From contig JARGSG010000015.1 in the NCBI GenBank assembly GCA_030374805.1, forward strand, positions 434,001 to 498,000: DNA of 64,000 nucleotides, in the 5' to 3' direction. The DNA comes from Gracilaria gracilis (lineage: Eukaryota; Rhodophyta; Florideophyceae; Gracilariales; Gracilariaceae). Position numbers and translations under genes: made by a program. The first letter of the stretch is position 1. Each line of letters starts with the position of its first letter. The notes below the pieces were generated by a model, which saw only the letters and a list, made by a program, of their open reading frames with translations, was not told where the DNA came from and did not search any database. Of the stretch, positions 20,128 through 28,610 are shown in pieces.

Positions 20128-21675
20128 TTACTGCGCGTTGATGGCGACCAGGAAGCGGCCAAACAGGCGGCGCTTCAACTGCGCCAGTTTGACGCGCACC
20201 CAACGCAGCCACGTGAGCGAGCGCGGCAAGCCCAAGCCTCCCATGGCGCGGTACTTGAAGTTGGAGATGGCGCGTCCATAGCCGACGTTCCTTGTAGCGG
20301 CGGCCGACGCCTTCCACGACCACTTGAGCGCCTCGTCGCGCGCGGCGCGCCCCATGCGCGCCCTGAGCTGTTCGTCGTCCAGCAGCTGCTGCACGCGCTG
20401 GCCGCACTCGGCCTGACTGCCGGGCGCGAACAGGAAGCCGTTCTGCCCATCGCAGATGATGTCCGGGATGCCGCCCGCGTTGGCGCCCACGACGGGCACG
20501 CCGGACGCCATGCTCTCCAGCACGACGAAGCCGAGCGTTTCGGACTCGGACGGCATGACGAACAGGTCGGCGGACGCAAATGCGCGGCTGAGCTGCTCGC
20601 CGTGCAGAATGCCAGTAAAAACGGTGTTGGTGTTGGCCAGCTCGCGCTGCAGCGTGTGTTTGTACGGGCCGTCGCCCACCAGCGCCAGTCGGCAGTGCGA
20701 GAAGCGCTCCATGAGCTGTTTGAAGAAGATGAGGTTCTTCTCGGCGCCGATACGCCCCACGTAGATGAGCAGCGGCTGTTGCGGGCGGCCGGCGGTGAGG
20801 CGATGCCTCATGGCATCGCACTTGAAGGTGGGGTTGAAAATGACAGTGTCAATGCCCTTCCTCCACAGCCCGACGCGCTGGAAGCCGTTGGTGACCAGCT
20901 CCTCGCACAGCTGCGGCGACGTGGTGAGCGTAAAGTCGGCGCGGTTGTGCTGCAGGCGCAGCATGGTCCAGATGACGCGCTGCAGCGAGCCCAGCCCGTA
21001 GTCCTTTGCGTAGATGGGCAGGTGGGTGTGGTAGCTGAGCAGCAGCGCCTTGCGCAGCAGGCGCGCGAACAACAGGGTGGCAAAGATGAGAAAGCCCGGG
21101 GTGGTGAGGTGGATGACGTCCGGGTCAAAGTGCTTGAGGGCGCGGTACACGCCGCGCAAGCCGAGGGTGAGGGTGATGCGGCGGTAGAGCGGGAAGCGGA
21201 AGCCCGGCACGTTGACGATTTTGGCGCCGGCAAACTCGGTGGGGGCGTCTCGGTCATTGTCCGGCACGATGACGAGCACCTCGTCTCCGGCGTGGCGCAG
21301 CTGCTCGATGAGGTTCTTGAAGCGGTTGGAGTAGCCCGAGGTGTGGGTGAAGGGCGAGGGCTCGACGAGCAGGGCGACACGGCGTGGCGGGGTGGCGGTG
21401 AGTTGCAGGTTGTGACCGGAGGCGACGGCGTAGGAGTGGGTGGCGGTGGCGGCGGCGACGGCCTCGTCCGGGGTGGTGCCGGTGTCGGCGCGCGCAAACA
21501 CGCCGCGGCGGCGGCGCGTCATGGGGCGGCGCAGCGTGCAGCGGCAGGCGGGCGGAGGGGGCACGAGCGTGGCGGGGGTGACGAAGGGCGCACGGGGGGA
21601 GAGCAACGACGGCGGTCGCGGCGCAGTGACGAACGGCGGCGGCGGCGCGTACAAGAAGGTCGGTGGCGGCGCCAT
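20128..21675 (-). CDS. SQD2: Sulfoquinovosyltransferase SQD2-like, plastid sulfolipid synthesis
   Basis: 515 residues from ATG at 21675. The first 70 or so are rich in Pro, Ser, Thr and Arg without acids, fitting a plastid transit peptide. A GT4 glycosyltransferase of the GT-B fold follows: RRVALLVEPSPFTHTSGYSN (about residue 100), GDEVLVIVPD, FDPDVIHLTTPGFLIF, LLLSYHTHLPIYAKDYGL, LWRKGIDTVIFNP, YVGRIGAEKNLIFFKQLMER, LVGDGPY, and the nucleotide-sugar site FVMPSESETLGFVVLESMAS then GVPVVGANAGGIPDII. This pattern matches the SQD2 family, which transfers sulfoquinovose from UDP-SQ to diacylglycerol to make the thylakoid lipid SQDG. A related plastid GT4 glycosyltransferase is the alternative. 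Confidence 0.88.
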   Translation of the reverse strand: MAPPPTFLYAPPPPFVTAPRPPSLLSPRAPFVTPATLVPPPPACRCTLRRPMTRRRRGVFARADTGTTPDEAVAAATATHSYAVASGHNLQLTATPPRRVALLVEPSPFTHTSGYSNRFKNLIEQLRHAGDEVLVIVPDNDRDAPTEFAGAKIVNVPGFRFPLYRRITLTLGLRGVYRALKHFDPDVIHLTTPGFLIFATLLFARLLRKALLLSYHTHLPIYAKDYGLGSLQRVIWTMLRLQHNRADFTLTTSPQLCEELVTNGFQRVGLWRKGIDTVIFNPTFKCDAMRHRLTAGRPQQPLLIYVGRIGAEKNLIFFKQLMERFSHCRLALVGDGPYKHTLQRELANTNTVFTGILHGEQLSRAFASADLFVMPSESETLGFVVLESMASGVPVVGANAGGIPDIICDGQNGFLFAPGSQAECGQRVQQLLDDEQLRARMGRAARDEALKWSWKASAAATRNVGYGRAISNFKYRAMGGLGLPRSLTWLRWVRVKLAQLKRRLFGRFLVAINAQ

Positions 21676-21936
21676 GAAGAAGAAGGTGATGATGATGAAC
21701 GAAGATGATGATGGGGCGTGCGGCGCGCGGCGGCGGGGGGCCCCGGGCGCAGGCACAGGCGGGCGCGGGGCGCGCGCTCTGGCGGTCGCGTGCTCTAACA
21801 CAACAGACAAATGGCGGCGCTGGCGCGTGGGGCGCCACACACGGCCGACAGCACACGGAGGGCGCAGAATGGGCCAGTGGGCAATTGGGGGGAATGGGGA
21901 ATTGGCAATTAGGCGGCGCAATTAGAGGCGGCGCAA

Positions 21937-23547
21937 TTAGACGGCGGTGTAGAAGAGCAGGTAGGCGGCGCGGCGCAGCACGGCGGAGGCGGGCACACGC
22001 GCCACGCGCGCGTCGTCGCACAGCAGCCAGCGGCGGCGGCGGCGCGGGTGTCGCACGTCGCACGTGTAGTGGCCGCCGGCCAGTTCGCGCCCGACGTGCG
22101 TAACGACGGCGCGCAGCCGATAGCGGCGGCGCGCCACGACGAGCGCGCGCGCGAACGGCAGCGCGCGCGGCAGCTTCTCCAGCGCGCCCGTGGCGCCGTT
22201 GTGCGAGAAGCGCTTGAGGTGCAGCACCAACACGCGCGGCGCCGTGGCCACCGTCACCTGCCGCCGCACGCCGCCGCGCCGCTCGCCCACGTCCGCCGCC
22301 GCAAAGTACGCCGCCAGCGCCTCGTGCACGTTGCGCACGCGCGCGCTGTCCATGTCCAGGCTCAGCGCCCAGAACGGCTCGCGCGTCACCGACGCCTTCT
22401 GCCCCGCGCGCCGCACCTCGCCGCGCAGCGTGCCGCCGAACAGCTCCGTGATCACGCTGTGCTCCCACCCGCCGCCGCGGATGTGCACGCTGCGCCCGCT
22501 GCGCGTCATCTCCTCCCACCCCTCCTCCTCCGCCGGCGCGCGCGCCTGCGCCCCGCGCCCCTTGCGCTCCGCCACCTGCTCCTCGTGCAGCGCGTTGAGC
22601 ACAAACGTCAGAAACTCCTCCGCGTCTTCCTGCGACCCTGCGTGCGCCGCGCTACCCGGCTGGAAGATGTCCAGCATCCAATGCGGCAGCAGCGCCTCCT
22701 CCTCGTCGCCCGTGTCATCTACGTCGTCGTCCTCGTCGTCGTCGTCGTCGTCCTCCTCCTCGTCGTCGTCGTCGTCGTCGTCGTCGTCCTCCTCCTCCTC
22801 GTCGTCGTCGTCCTCGTCGTCTGCGTCGTCCCGCTCCCCGCGCTCGCTCATCTCCTCCGCCAGCCGCACAAACTTGCGCATGAGCGGCGGCACGTGGCGC
22901 AGCGCCGACTGGCGCAACAGCAGCGCGCGGAACGGCTCGCACGCCATCAGCGCCTGCAGCACCACGTTGATGAAGCACGAATTGCCGCAGTTGACCAGCC
23001 CGCGCACGCGTCGCCTCGGCAGCAGCGCGTGCTGCGCGCGCTCGTCAAAGCCGTTTGCGCACTGCGCCGCCGACGGCGCCGACGTCGGCGTGCTCGCGCG
23101 CGCCAGCTCGCTACGCCGCTGCCACACGTTGCGCGGCGCGGCTGTGCGATCGGCGCGCGCGCGCGACGGTGGCGGCGGCGCCGTCCACGTCGGCGGCGGC
23201 TGCTGCGCCGCGGTGGGCAGCGCGGGCGGCGGCACATGATGCGGGCGCGCCACGCCAGAGCGCGCTGCCTTTGCGCGCTCCGCCCACGTAGGCGCGCTGG
23301 TGCGCGGCGGTGGCGGCGGTGGCGGTGGCGGCGGCGGCGGTGGCGGCGGCGGTGGCGGCGGCGGCGGTGAAGACGGGGAGGATGAGGCGGTGGCGCAAGG
23401 CGCGGCGCGATGCGGCGGCGGCGGTGAAGACGGGGAGGATGAGGCGGTGGCGCAAGGCGCGGCGCGATGCGCCAGCGTGGCGTGCCATTGCTCCAACGTG
23501 AGCGTTCCGAACTGCATGCGGGGCGCCACGCGCGCGACGGCGCCCAT
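21937..23547 (-). CDS. USP10-like ubiquitin-specific protease
   Basis: 536 residues from ATG at 23547. The catalytic domain begins GLVNCGNSCFINVVLQALMA (Cys box, Cys about 191), continues with GSQEDAEEFLTFVLNALHEE (QQD box), ITELFGGTLRGEV, and APRVLVLHLKRFSH, and ends with GGHYTCDVRH (His box, about 490) and AYLLFYTAV. The spacing and the VNCGNSCFIN and TCDV forms are closest to USP10/Ubp3. It should remove ubiquitin from proteins. The N-terminal region is low complexity: two exact copies of a 19-residue unit in tandem and a run of about 20 Pro. Between the Cys and QQD boxes sits a long Asp/Glu tract (22720-22830). A near-N-terminal MQFGTLT recalls the FG-type G3BP-binding motif of USP10, but weakly. 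Confidence 0.85.
   Translation of the reverse strand: MGAVARVAPRMQFGTLTLEQWHATLAHRAAPCATASSSPSSPPPPHRAAPCATASSSPSSPPPPPPPPPPPPPPPPPPPPPRTSAPTWAERAKAARSGVARPHHVPPPALPTAAQQPPPTWTAPPPPSRARADRTAAPRNVWQRRSELARASTPTSAPSAAQCANGFDERAQHALLPRRRVRGLVNCGNSCFINVVLQALMACEPFRALLLRQSALRHVPPLMRKFVRLAEEMSERGERDDADDEDDDDEEEEDDDDDDDDDEEEDDDDDDEDDDVDDTGDEEEALLPHWMLDIFQPGSAAHAGSQEDAEEFLTFVLNALHEEQVAERKGRGAQARAPAEEEGWEEMTRSGRSVHIRGGGWEHSVITELFGGTLRGEVRRAGQKASVTREPFWALSLDMDSARVRNVHEALAAYFAAADVGERRGGVRRQVTVATAPRVLVLHLKRFSHNGATGALEKLPRALPFARALVVARRRYRLRAVVTHVGRELAGGHYTCDVRHPRRRRRWLLCDDARVARVPASAVLRRAAYLLFYTAV
22720..22830 (-). repeat. GAC/GAG trinucleotide tract coding for poly-Asp/Glu
   Basis: About 110 bp of near-pure GTC and CTC on the plus strand code for an acidic run inside the USP10-like protein. 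The tract is likely length-variable between strains. Confidence 0.9.
23305..23475 (-). repeat. Poly-Pro tract and 57-bp tandem duplication in the USP gene
   Basis: A run of GGC/GGT codes for about 20 Pro (23308-23368). Next to it two 57-bp copies code for the same 19 residues beginning HRAAPCATASSS, each ending in four Pro. Confidence 0.9.
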
Positions 23548-23721
23548 TCTCGCGCGCGACGACGATATGTAGATGCGTATGTCTACGGAAAGCAGCGCGC
23601 GCGGAGGCGCCAACGCGACGCGGAACGCGCGGCGGCGGCGCGCGGCGGGAGAGAAGCGTTTTCAAGAAGCGTTTTCAAGCGCGCGCGTGGCAAGCGGTGG
23701 ACACGTTTACAAAAAAAAAGC

Positions 23722-24732
23722 TCAGCGCTGCGCCTCGGGCTGCGCTTCGGGCTGCGCCTCGGGCAGCGTGGACAGCAGCGACGTGCTCGGCGCGGCGGGC
23801 GCGTCCTCCACGCGCGCCACCACCACGGTGATGTCGTCGGCCTTGCCGCCCTGCCACGCCACGCCCGCCGCCGTTGCCGCCGCCATGAACGGGCTGCGGA
23901 AGGTGGCGTCCACCGCGCGCGCCGCCGCCAGCTCGCCCAGCGTGTCCGCCAGCGTGGCGGCGTCCTCGGCGCGCGCCGCCTCGCGCACAATGTCAGCGTC
24001 GCTCACGTTGTCGAACAGCCCGTCCGTGGCTACGATCACCCAGTCGCCCTCCGACAGCTTGCGCTGCACGTTCTGCCCCATGGCCAGCGCGTCGTCGCTG
24101 TCCGTGCCCAGCTGGTACGGGCAGTTGAAGTAGTGCTGCTGCTCCTTGGTGCGGAACAGCAGCTTTTCGCCGCGCACGATGCGCACGCCAGAGTCGCCCA
24201 GGTTGATGCCGAACAGCCGCGTGTAGCGGTCCATGCCCACCACGCACGCCGTGGACGCGCCGATCTGCTCGTTTTGCGCCGCGGCCTGGTACGCGGCGCG
24301 CACCACGTTGGCCGGCCCCAGCTCGCGCACCAGCTCGCGCGTGGCGGCCGCCAGCGTCTGGCTGTACAGACGCGGGTCCACGCCGCGCGTCTCGAACGCG
24401 CCGGACACGCCGTCGAACACTCCGATGCAGTTGCCCTCCACGAAGAACGCGTCTTCGCCCGTGTTCTTCTCCGGGTGCGCTAGGTAGCTGTAGCCGATGG
24501 ACCAGTTGTAGCGCTGCGCTGCCTCTGGCGCCTTGGACGACCATAGGTTGAATAGCATGCGCGCGCCGCCGGCCGCTGCGCGCCTTGTTGCGCGTGGTGC
24601 GCGCGGCGGCGCGGTGAACAGCCGGCTGTGCAGCGCGCCGCGCTGCGAGCGCGCGCGCAGCGGCAGCGGCGCGGTGAACGCCGCCGCCGCTTGCTGGCGC
24701 GCGTTTGCTGCTTGTTGCTGTTGTTGCTGCAT
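23722..24732 (-). CDS. PP2C-type protein phosphatase, PPTC7-like
   Basis: 336 residues from ATG at 24732. After a poly-Gln and Ala/Arg-rich leader (about 65 residues, possible organelle targeting) comes a PP2C domain: YSYLAHPEKNTGEDAFFV, then the metal-binding GVFDGVSGAFETRGVDPRLYS, GASTACVVGMD, INLGDSGVRIVR, DWVIVATDGLFDNVSD with its Asp-Gly, and KADDITVVVARV near the end. The short domain and the DGVSGxxxxGVDPxxYS form fit the PPTC7/PTC7 group, Mn/Mg-dependent Ser/Thr phosphatases in mitochondria or chloroplasts. The C-terminus has three PEAQ repeats. It is divergent from the next gene. The substrate is unknown. Confidence 0.85.
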   Translation of the reverse strand: MQQQQQQAANARQQAAAAFTAPLPLRARSQRGALHSRLFTAPPRAPRATRRAAAGGARMLFNLWSSKAPEAAQRYNWSIGYSYLAHPEKNTGEDAFFVEGNCIGVFDGVSGAFETRGVDPRLYSQTLAAATRELVRELGPANVVRAAYQAAAQNEQIGASTACVVGMDRYTRLFGINLGDSGVRIVRGEKLLFRTKEQQHYFNCPYQLGTDSDDALAMGQNVQRKLSEGDWVIVATDGLFDNVSDADIVREAARAEDAATLADTLGELAAARAVDATFRSPFMAAATAAGVAWQGGKADDITVVVARVEDAPAAPSTSLLSTLPEAQPEAQPEAQR

Positions 24733-25069
24733 GGCGACGTGTGTGTTGCGCGGCACTGTGATGTAATCGCCGCTGCCTAGATACCGTCGGTACAGATACA
24801 GATAAAGAAGGAGCGGAAGAAGGAGCGGAAGAAGGAGCGGAAGAAGGAGCGAATGCTTCCGCTTCCGAAGCACGCCAGCGGCTCGGCGGTCGGCGCGCAT
24901 TGGCGGTGCGCCGTGGGCAATCAACGGCGCGCAGCGCGCCACGTGTGTGTGCATTGCCGTTGCCATCGCCCAGCACTGGCTCGCCTGCCCAAACGCGCGC
25001 CACAAAGCGGCGCGCGCGTTTGCATACGTTTTGGAGCGTATGCAAACTTCCGCTCCGTCGCGTCGCAAC
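24733..25069. promoter_or_regulatory. Divergent spacer with four 12-bp repeats
   Basis: The spacer between the PP2C gene and the unknown membrane protein gene. It contains AAGAAGGAGCGG four times in tandem (24805-24852, last copy one base short). Four purine-rich 12-mers between divergent starts could be a length-variable promoter element. Confidence 0.5.
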
Positions 25070-26251
25070 ATGCCCCGCACTTGGCGTCGCGCCGTCCTCG
25101 TCGTCCTCGTCGTCGCGGCCGCGGCCGCGGCCGTCGCCGCGGCGCACTTTCACACGCTGTCCGCCAGCCAGTACGCGCGCTTCCGCCAGGCGCCGCACGC
25201 CCTGCCCACCCCGCCGCCCAGCGCCGAGCTCGCGCCCAACGCGTCGTCGTCGTCGTCGCTGCGCCTCACTTTGCTGCCGTCGTTGCAGGCGTCGCTGCTG
25301 CGCCACGCGCAGTCCGACCTGCCGCTGTTCGTGGCGCCGCTGCCGCGCCGCCACTACCGCCGCGTGTACCGCCTGCTACGCAGCGCGCACACCGCCGTCG
25401 TCCCCCACGCGCACGCCGTGGAGTACCCGCTCGTCGCGTGCCACGCGCCGCCGCCGCCGCCGTCGCGCGCGCGCTCGCACGCCGCGCACTGCCTGCCGCT
25501 GCCGGCCGCCGCGCCCGTGGCGGCGCTCGCGCGCAAGTACCGACTGTCCGCGCTGCCGTACGACTGGCGCCGCTCGTCGCGCGAGCTGCTACGCGACGAC
25601 CGCCGCCTCGCGCGCCGCCTCGCGGACGCGCTGCGCTGCGCGCACTGCGTCGTGCTGGCGCATGGCTCGGCGTGCTTGCTGCTGCGCGCCGCCGTGCGCC
25701 AACAGCGCCGCGCCGCTGTGCGCGCCGTTACGGCGTGCGCCGCGCCCGTCAGTAAGCGCGTGGCCAACCTCACGCGCCACGGCGCCGGGCTGCTGCGCGT
25801 GGGCGACGCGCACGTCTTTGCCGACTGCATGAGCGCCGTGCGCGAGTCGCCCGTGCGGTACGGCGCCATGGCGCACGAGCTGGGCATGTTGCCGCCGCGC
25901 CGCGGACGTAGCCACATCCCCGACGTGAGTGGGCTCGACTTTGACGCGCGCCCCGCCCCGCCCGTTGCGGAGCGCCGCCGACTGGCCGCTGCTTTCGACG
26001 CCGTCCTTGAGTTGGGCGCTCATGCGCCGCACTTGCCCCGCCTCGACTTTTGTCTGGAGGGCGCTGGCGCGGACGTGCTTGTGCGCGGTCAGCGCGTTGA
26101 TGGCGACGGCGTCGTGGAACGGGGCGCGTGTCGCGGCGTGGCGCGCCGCGTGCTCACTGTGCAGGCGCGCCATTTGGAGTTGGTTCGCTTTGCGGACGCT
26201 CTTGTTGCCCAGCTGCACCACCAGCGTACTGGTACTACTACCACCACTTGA
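25070..26251 (+). CDS. Unknown signal-anchored or secreted protein
   Basis: 393 residues from ATG at 25070 (an in-frame ATG at 25040 would add ten). A basic start MPRTWRR is followed by a hydrophobic stretch (AVLVVLVVAAAAAAVAAA), a signal peptide or type II membrane anchor. The rest is Arg/Ala/His-rich and Cys-containing with no family I recognise. Segments such as LSALPYDWRRSSRELL, RVGDAHVFADCM and YGAMAHELGMLPPRRGRSHIP look like folded protein, not noise. Several Cys would suit a secretory compartment. A Golgi enzyme is possible but unproven. The gene is extremely GC-rich, with long open frames on both strands, which lowers confidence in the start. It is head-to-head with the PP2C gene. Confidence 0.6.
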   Translation: MPRTWRRAVLVVLVVAAAAAAVAAAHFHTLSASQYARFRQAPHALPTPPPSAELAPNASSSSSLRLTLLPSLQASLLRHAQSDLPLFVAPLPRRHYRRVYRLLRSAHTAVVPHAHAVEYPLVACHAPPPPPSRARSHAAHCLPLPAAAPVAALARKYRLSALPYDWRRSSRELLRDDRRLARRLADALRCAHCVVLAHGSACLLLRAAVRQQRRAAVRAVTACAAPVSKRVANLTRHGAGLLRVGDAHVFADCMSAVRESPVRYGAMAHELGMLPPRRGRSHIPDVSGLDFDARPAPPVAERRRLAAAFDAVLELGAHAPHLPRLDFCLEGAGADVLVRGQRVDGDGVVERGACRGVARRVLTVQARHLELVRFADALVAQLHHQRTGTTTTT

Positions 26252-26625
26252 AGCTTTTTTCGCGCCCTCGTTGCGCTTGATCATTGCTCCAAACTCGTCT
26301 TCACCACCGCTGCAGTATATTATATACCGCGTATCGCATGGCTCTGCTACAACGTACAATGCATCGCTACCAACTTCCGCTGCACACCCAAGTGCCAACA
26401 AAGCAACACAGCCTTCTTGCTCGCCAAAAGCTTCACCCCATTAAAATAATGAGCTCCATCGACAAGCGTCGCGCCACTTGACGACGTCCGTAGTCTTGAA
26501 AGTGAAATGTCCTTCAACACTTCTTTCGTTTGGAATCCTATTCTGGTCAGCAGCTCTGCCAGCAGCTCTGCTACCTTTTTGGCAAGCGGAGCAATTGAGC
26601 GCTCACACTCTTTGTTTTAGCAAAC
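26252..26625. other. Spacer before the ankyrin-TIR gene
   Basis: 374 bp where base composition drops back toward even. It contains CAGTATATTATATACCG (26310-26326), a TATA-like site about 300 bp before the ankyrin-TIR ATG. No gene is seen. Confidence 0.45.
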
Positions 26626-28322
26626 ATGTGCTTCGCACAGCAGTTGCGCTCAGCTGCCAGTCGAGCCAATCTCACCTTCGTCATCGAGCTGCTTGCGTGC
26701 GGCGCTGACGTGAACGCCACCGACCCACTTGGCCAAACTGCTTTGCACCTCGCTGCCGAAAACGGCCACCAGCAAGTCGTGGCCGCGCTGCTGGCCGCCG
26801 GCGCTCATGTCAACGCCAAAGACAAAGATGGCCAAACTGCTTTCCACCACGCCGTCGAAAACGGCCACCAGCAAGTGGTGGCCGCGCTGTTGGAGCGCGG
26901 CGCTGATATCCAAGCCGTCGACAGCCTGGGAAGGACCGCTTTGCACGTCGCCGCTTACCATGGGCACAAGTGCGTTGTGGAGACGCTGCTGTTGCACGGC
27001 GCGGACGTACACGCCAAAGCGCAGATAGGCTGGATGGCTGCGTACGACGAAAGCGACGCCGACAACGACGAATTACAAGATCAAGTAGAGGGGGTCCTGA
27101 ACCACACTGCTGGCGTGAACGCCACCAGCCCATATGGCGTCACTGCTTTGCATCTTGCCGCTGCGGAAGGGCACCGAGACGTGGTGGACATGCTGCTGTG
27201 GCACGACGCCAACTTGCACTGCAGAGCCGACTTTGCTGGAATCACCGCTCTGCACGTAGCCGCTGCGAGCGGATACGAGCAAGTGGTGGTGGCGCTGTTG
27301 GCGCGCGGCGCCGACTTGCACGCCAGGGATGACTTGAACCGCTTCAACGCTTTCCACTTTACCACTCACGAAGGACACGAGCGCGTGGTGGCGGTGCTGC
27401 TAGAGCGCGGCGCCAACGTGCACAGCAAGCATCAATTTGGCGACACCGCTTTGCACTTGGCCGCGGCTAAGCGACACGAGCGCGTAGCGGACATGTTGTG
27501 GAGCGCCGGTGCGGACCCATTCGCGGACAACCACAAAGGCGAGTCGCCATTGCAGCTGCTGCCGCGCACGAGCCCACTCGCGGACAGGATGCGTCATAAA
27601 CGACCATCACCGCCACCGTCGGTCGCCCAACCATCACCGCCACCATCCGTTACCCATCTCTCACCGCCACCATCCGTTACCCATCTCTCGTCGCCACCAT
27701 CCGTTACCCATCTCTCACCGCCACCAACAGCCGCCCCACAGCAGCAAGAGGGGCACCCGCCGTACCGCATCTTCCTCAGCCATGCCGGTGAAGACAAGCA
27801 GACCATCGCGCAGCCGCTGTACAACGGCCTGCGGCAACGCGGTTTCACAGTGTTCTTCGAGGTGCAGTCGTTTCGCCTCGACGACGACAGCCCACACGTG
27901 ATGAACTATGTCATGAACACCGCGCCCGTTGGCGTGTTCATCATGAGTCCCGAATTCATCGCCAAAAAGTGGTGCATGCGCGAGCTCATCACGTTCGTGC
28001 GCCGCCACGACACCGCCGTGGCTGCCAAGAACACGCCGCCGTTGATCATCTCGGTGATGTACCGATTGTCCACGCGCGAGTGTCACAACCCGGTTACGGT
28101 CGCCAGGGCGCACGAACTGTTCACCTGTATCAGCGTGCGTTTGATGGCTCGGTGCCGCTTCACAAGGTTTCGCACGCGCTGCACAAGGCCGCTACGTTGT
28201 GGAGCATCGAGAACGACTTTGGCGCGTCGAACCTCGACCGCCCGGACATGCAGTCCACGCGAAAAGCGTTCATCGAAAGCGTGCTGCAGCGCATTGTGCA
28301 ACGCATTGAGCGGGAGCGGTAG
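26626..28322 (+). CDS. Ankyrin-TIR protein with a frameshift near the 3' end
   Basis: ATG at 26626 opens about eight ankyrin repeats (residues about 12-310; typical unit TALHLAAENGHQQVVAALL). A linker follows with four repeats of SPPPSVTHL, then a TIR domain from residue 380: YRIFLSHAGEDKQTIAQPL, FTVFFEVQSFRLDDDS, VGVFIMSPEFIAKKWCMREL. The Glu of WCMREL (residue 453) is where TIR NADases have their catalytic Glu. Between about 28118 and 28140 the protein-like reading moves to another frame: RAFDGSVPLHKVSHALHK then LWSIENDFGASNLD, ending at TAG 28320-28322. The original frame runs on into Arg/Cys-rich nonsense to 28338. So one indel, a sequencing error or a mutation, is likely. Ankyrin-TIR proteins are known in protists and animals, often in immunity or NAD+ signalling; the role here is inferred. 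Confidence 0.82.
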
Positions 28323-28610
28323 CGCGCGGGAGATGTAGCAAATTGGCGCCAGCTCCACAACCCGTGCTCTTGGAGCGGGTCTCGTGGTGCTCGGCGACAC
28401 ACTGCCGTTCAGTTGTAACAGATTTTGTCAGGTTTTTCGTACCCTTGTGCTCTATTGTATCTAACAAGGGTATGAAGGTACACTATGTGCTGTACAGGTA
28501 GAGTCAAGAATCTATTGTAGACGTGACAACGATAACAACCCCTCCACTGGAGACATCGACGAGCAGAACTGCAGAAGTCATGAAACGAATAACTTTACCC
28601 ACCTTCGTGC

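Noticed and set aside
20080-21708. Plus-strand frame of over 500 codons across SQD2
   Set aside because: It is antisense to a clear SQD2 gene, starts in the A25 run, and has a His/Arg/Gly-rich composition typical of a mirror frame.
21254-22519. 421-codon minus frame between SQD2 and the USP gene
   Set aside because: Extreme Arg/Ala/His composition; overlaps two real genes in another frame.
22048-23370. Plus-strand frames antisense to the USP gene
   Set aside because: They mirror the Cys and His boxes and the acidic tract (poly-Val or poly-Ser), so they are shadows.
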